DNA of 64,000 nucleotides from Salegentibacter holothuriorum (lineage in GTDB: Bacteria; Bacteroidota; Bacteroidia; Flavobacteriales; Flavobacteriaceae), in contig NZ_FUYY01000002.1 of NCBI RefSeq assembly GCF_900168045.1, positions 558,001 to 622,000 of the forward strand, given 5' to 3'. The position numbers and the translations under genes are program-made. The notes under the pieces were generated by a model that saw nothing but the letters and a program-made list of their open reading frames with translations, was not told where the DNA came from and did no database searches. Positions 63,758 to 64,000 of this stretch are shown here, in pieces. How positions within the stretch are numbered: the first letter of the stretch is position 1; each line of letters begins with the position of its first letter.

Positions 63758-63988
63758 ATGAAAAATGATAACTTAAATAAATACCTGGGTTTTGTGAATA
63801 TTGCTTTCCAGATGGGAATCATTATTGCTGGCGGTGTTTTGTTGGGGATTTGGTTAGACGGGAAGTACCCCAATAAATATTCTGTATTTACAATTTCCTT
63901 ATCGCTATTAGGTGTTTTTATAGCACTTTATCAGGTTTATAGAAGTGTAGTTAAAATGAGTGAAGAAGACGAAAAATATGAAAAATGA
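63758..63988 (+). CDS. atpZ: AtpZ/AtpI-like ATP synthase accessory protein
   Basis: A 76-residue inner-membrane protein with two hydrophobic helices (about 10-32 and 40-62). FVNIAFQMGIIIAGGVLLGI and WLDGKYPNKYSVFTISLSLL are diagnostic of the AtpZ/AtpI family, which helps assemble the F0 rotor ring or supplies Mg2+/Ca2+. It usually stands first in the ATP synthase operon. Its stop overlaps the next ATG (63985) by four bases. The rest of the operon lies beyond the window. Confidence 0.88.
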   Translation: MKNDNLNKYLGFVNIAFQMGIIIAGGVLLGIWLDGKYPNKYSVFTISLSLLGVFIALYQVYRSVVKMSEEDEKYEK

Positions 63989-64000
63989 TTTACTGGCTTT
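63985..64000 (+). CDS. Start of next gene (ATP synthase region), cut by window
   Basis: An ATG at 63985 overlaps the atpZ stop (ATGA). Only five codons are visible (MIYWL). In related genomes a small ATP-synthase-linked membrane protein and then the F0 A subunit follow here; I cannot confirm which. A second ATG at 63978 is open in another frame. Confidence 0.35.

Overview
The window looks like chromosome of a polysaccharide-degrading member of the Flavobacteriaceae (Bacteroidota). The evidence is a SusC/SusD pair, SprE (type IX secretion/gliding), a SusR-like propeller/HTH regulator, a DUF5687/ABC pair, a PID-CTERM-like small protein, TAnnTTTG-type -7 promoter elements and weak Shine-Dalgarno sequences. 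The closest genus (Gramella/Salegentibacter/Zunongwangia type) is only a guess.

Layout. (1) 1-6.9 kb is an amino-sugar locus. A ROK regulator and a NagB/PIG-L fusion (cut by the left window edge) are divergent from an HGSNAT-like membrane acetyltransferase and a secreted GH3/serine beta-lactamase-like fusion. (2) 7-13.8 kb holds an outer-membrane receptor, dusB, a LolC/E-type permease with rbfA, and methylmalonyl-CoA epimerase, separated by repeat-rich gaps. These include a 190-bp inverted-repeat element and a 241-bp unit in about 2.6 tandem copies. (3) 13.9-18.2 kb is a small accessory stretch after a CAT-anticodon tRNA: three unrecognised small genes, a lone contractile tail-sheath gene and a methyltransferase. 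(4) 18.3-30.4 kb is a PEP/oxaloacetate/C4-dicarboxylate block. It holds ppc, a porin-sdhCAB operon, and a divergent usp / SLC13-type permease / pckA operon. CRP/FNR-like palindromes lie before all three transcription units. (5) 30.7-45.1 kb is a beta-glucan (probably laminarin) utilisation locus: regulator, SusC, SusD, a glycan-binding lipoprotein, two GH16 and one GH3. (6) 45.3-56.3 kb holds a hybrid histidine kinase, a PID-CTERM small protein, ribE, pdxA, a yceD/rpmF/fabH/accB/accC lipid-synthesis run, an FAD oxidoreductase with mtgA, and a GreA-like protein. (7) 56.3-64 kb holds a repeat element, an orphan ABC ATPase, a PaaE-like reductase, a DUF5687/ABC exporter pair, sprE, and atpZ at the start of the ATP synthase cluster.

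How it works together. Region 5 would cut beta-1,3-glucan at the cell surface, import oligosaccharides through SusCD and finish them to glucose. Region 4 controls carbon flow between PEP, oxaloacetate and succinate/fumarate, possibly in response to oxygen or redox state. Region 1 handles GlcNAc from chitin or peptidoglycan. The most distinctive items are the shared palindromes of region 4, the orphan sheath, the PID-CTERM protein, and several families of intergenic inverted-repeat elements, one nested inside another.
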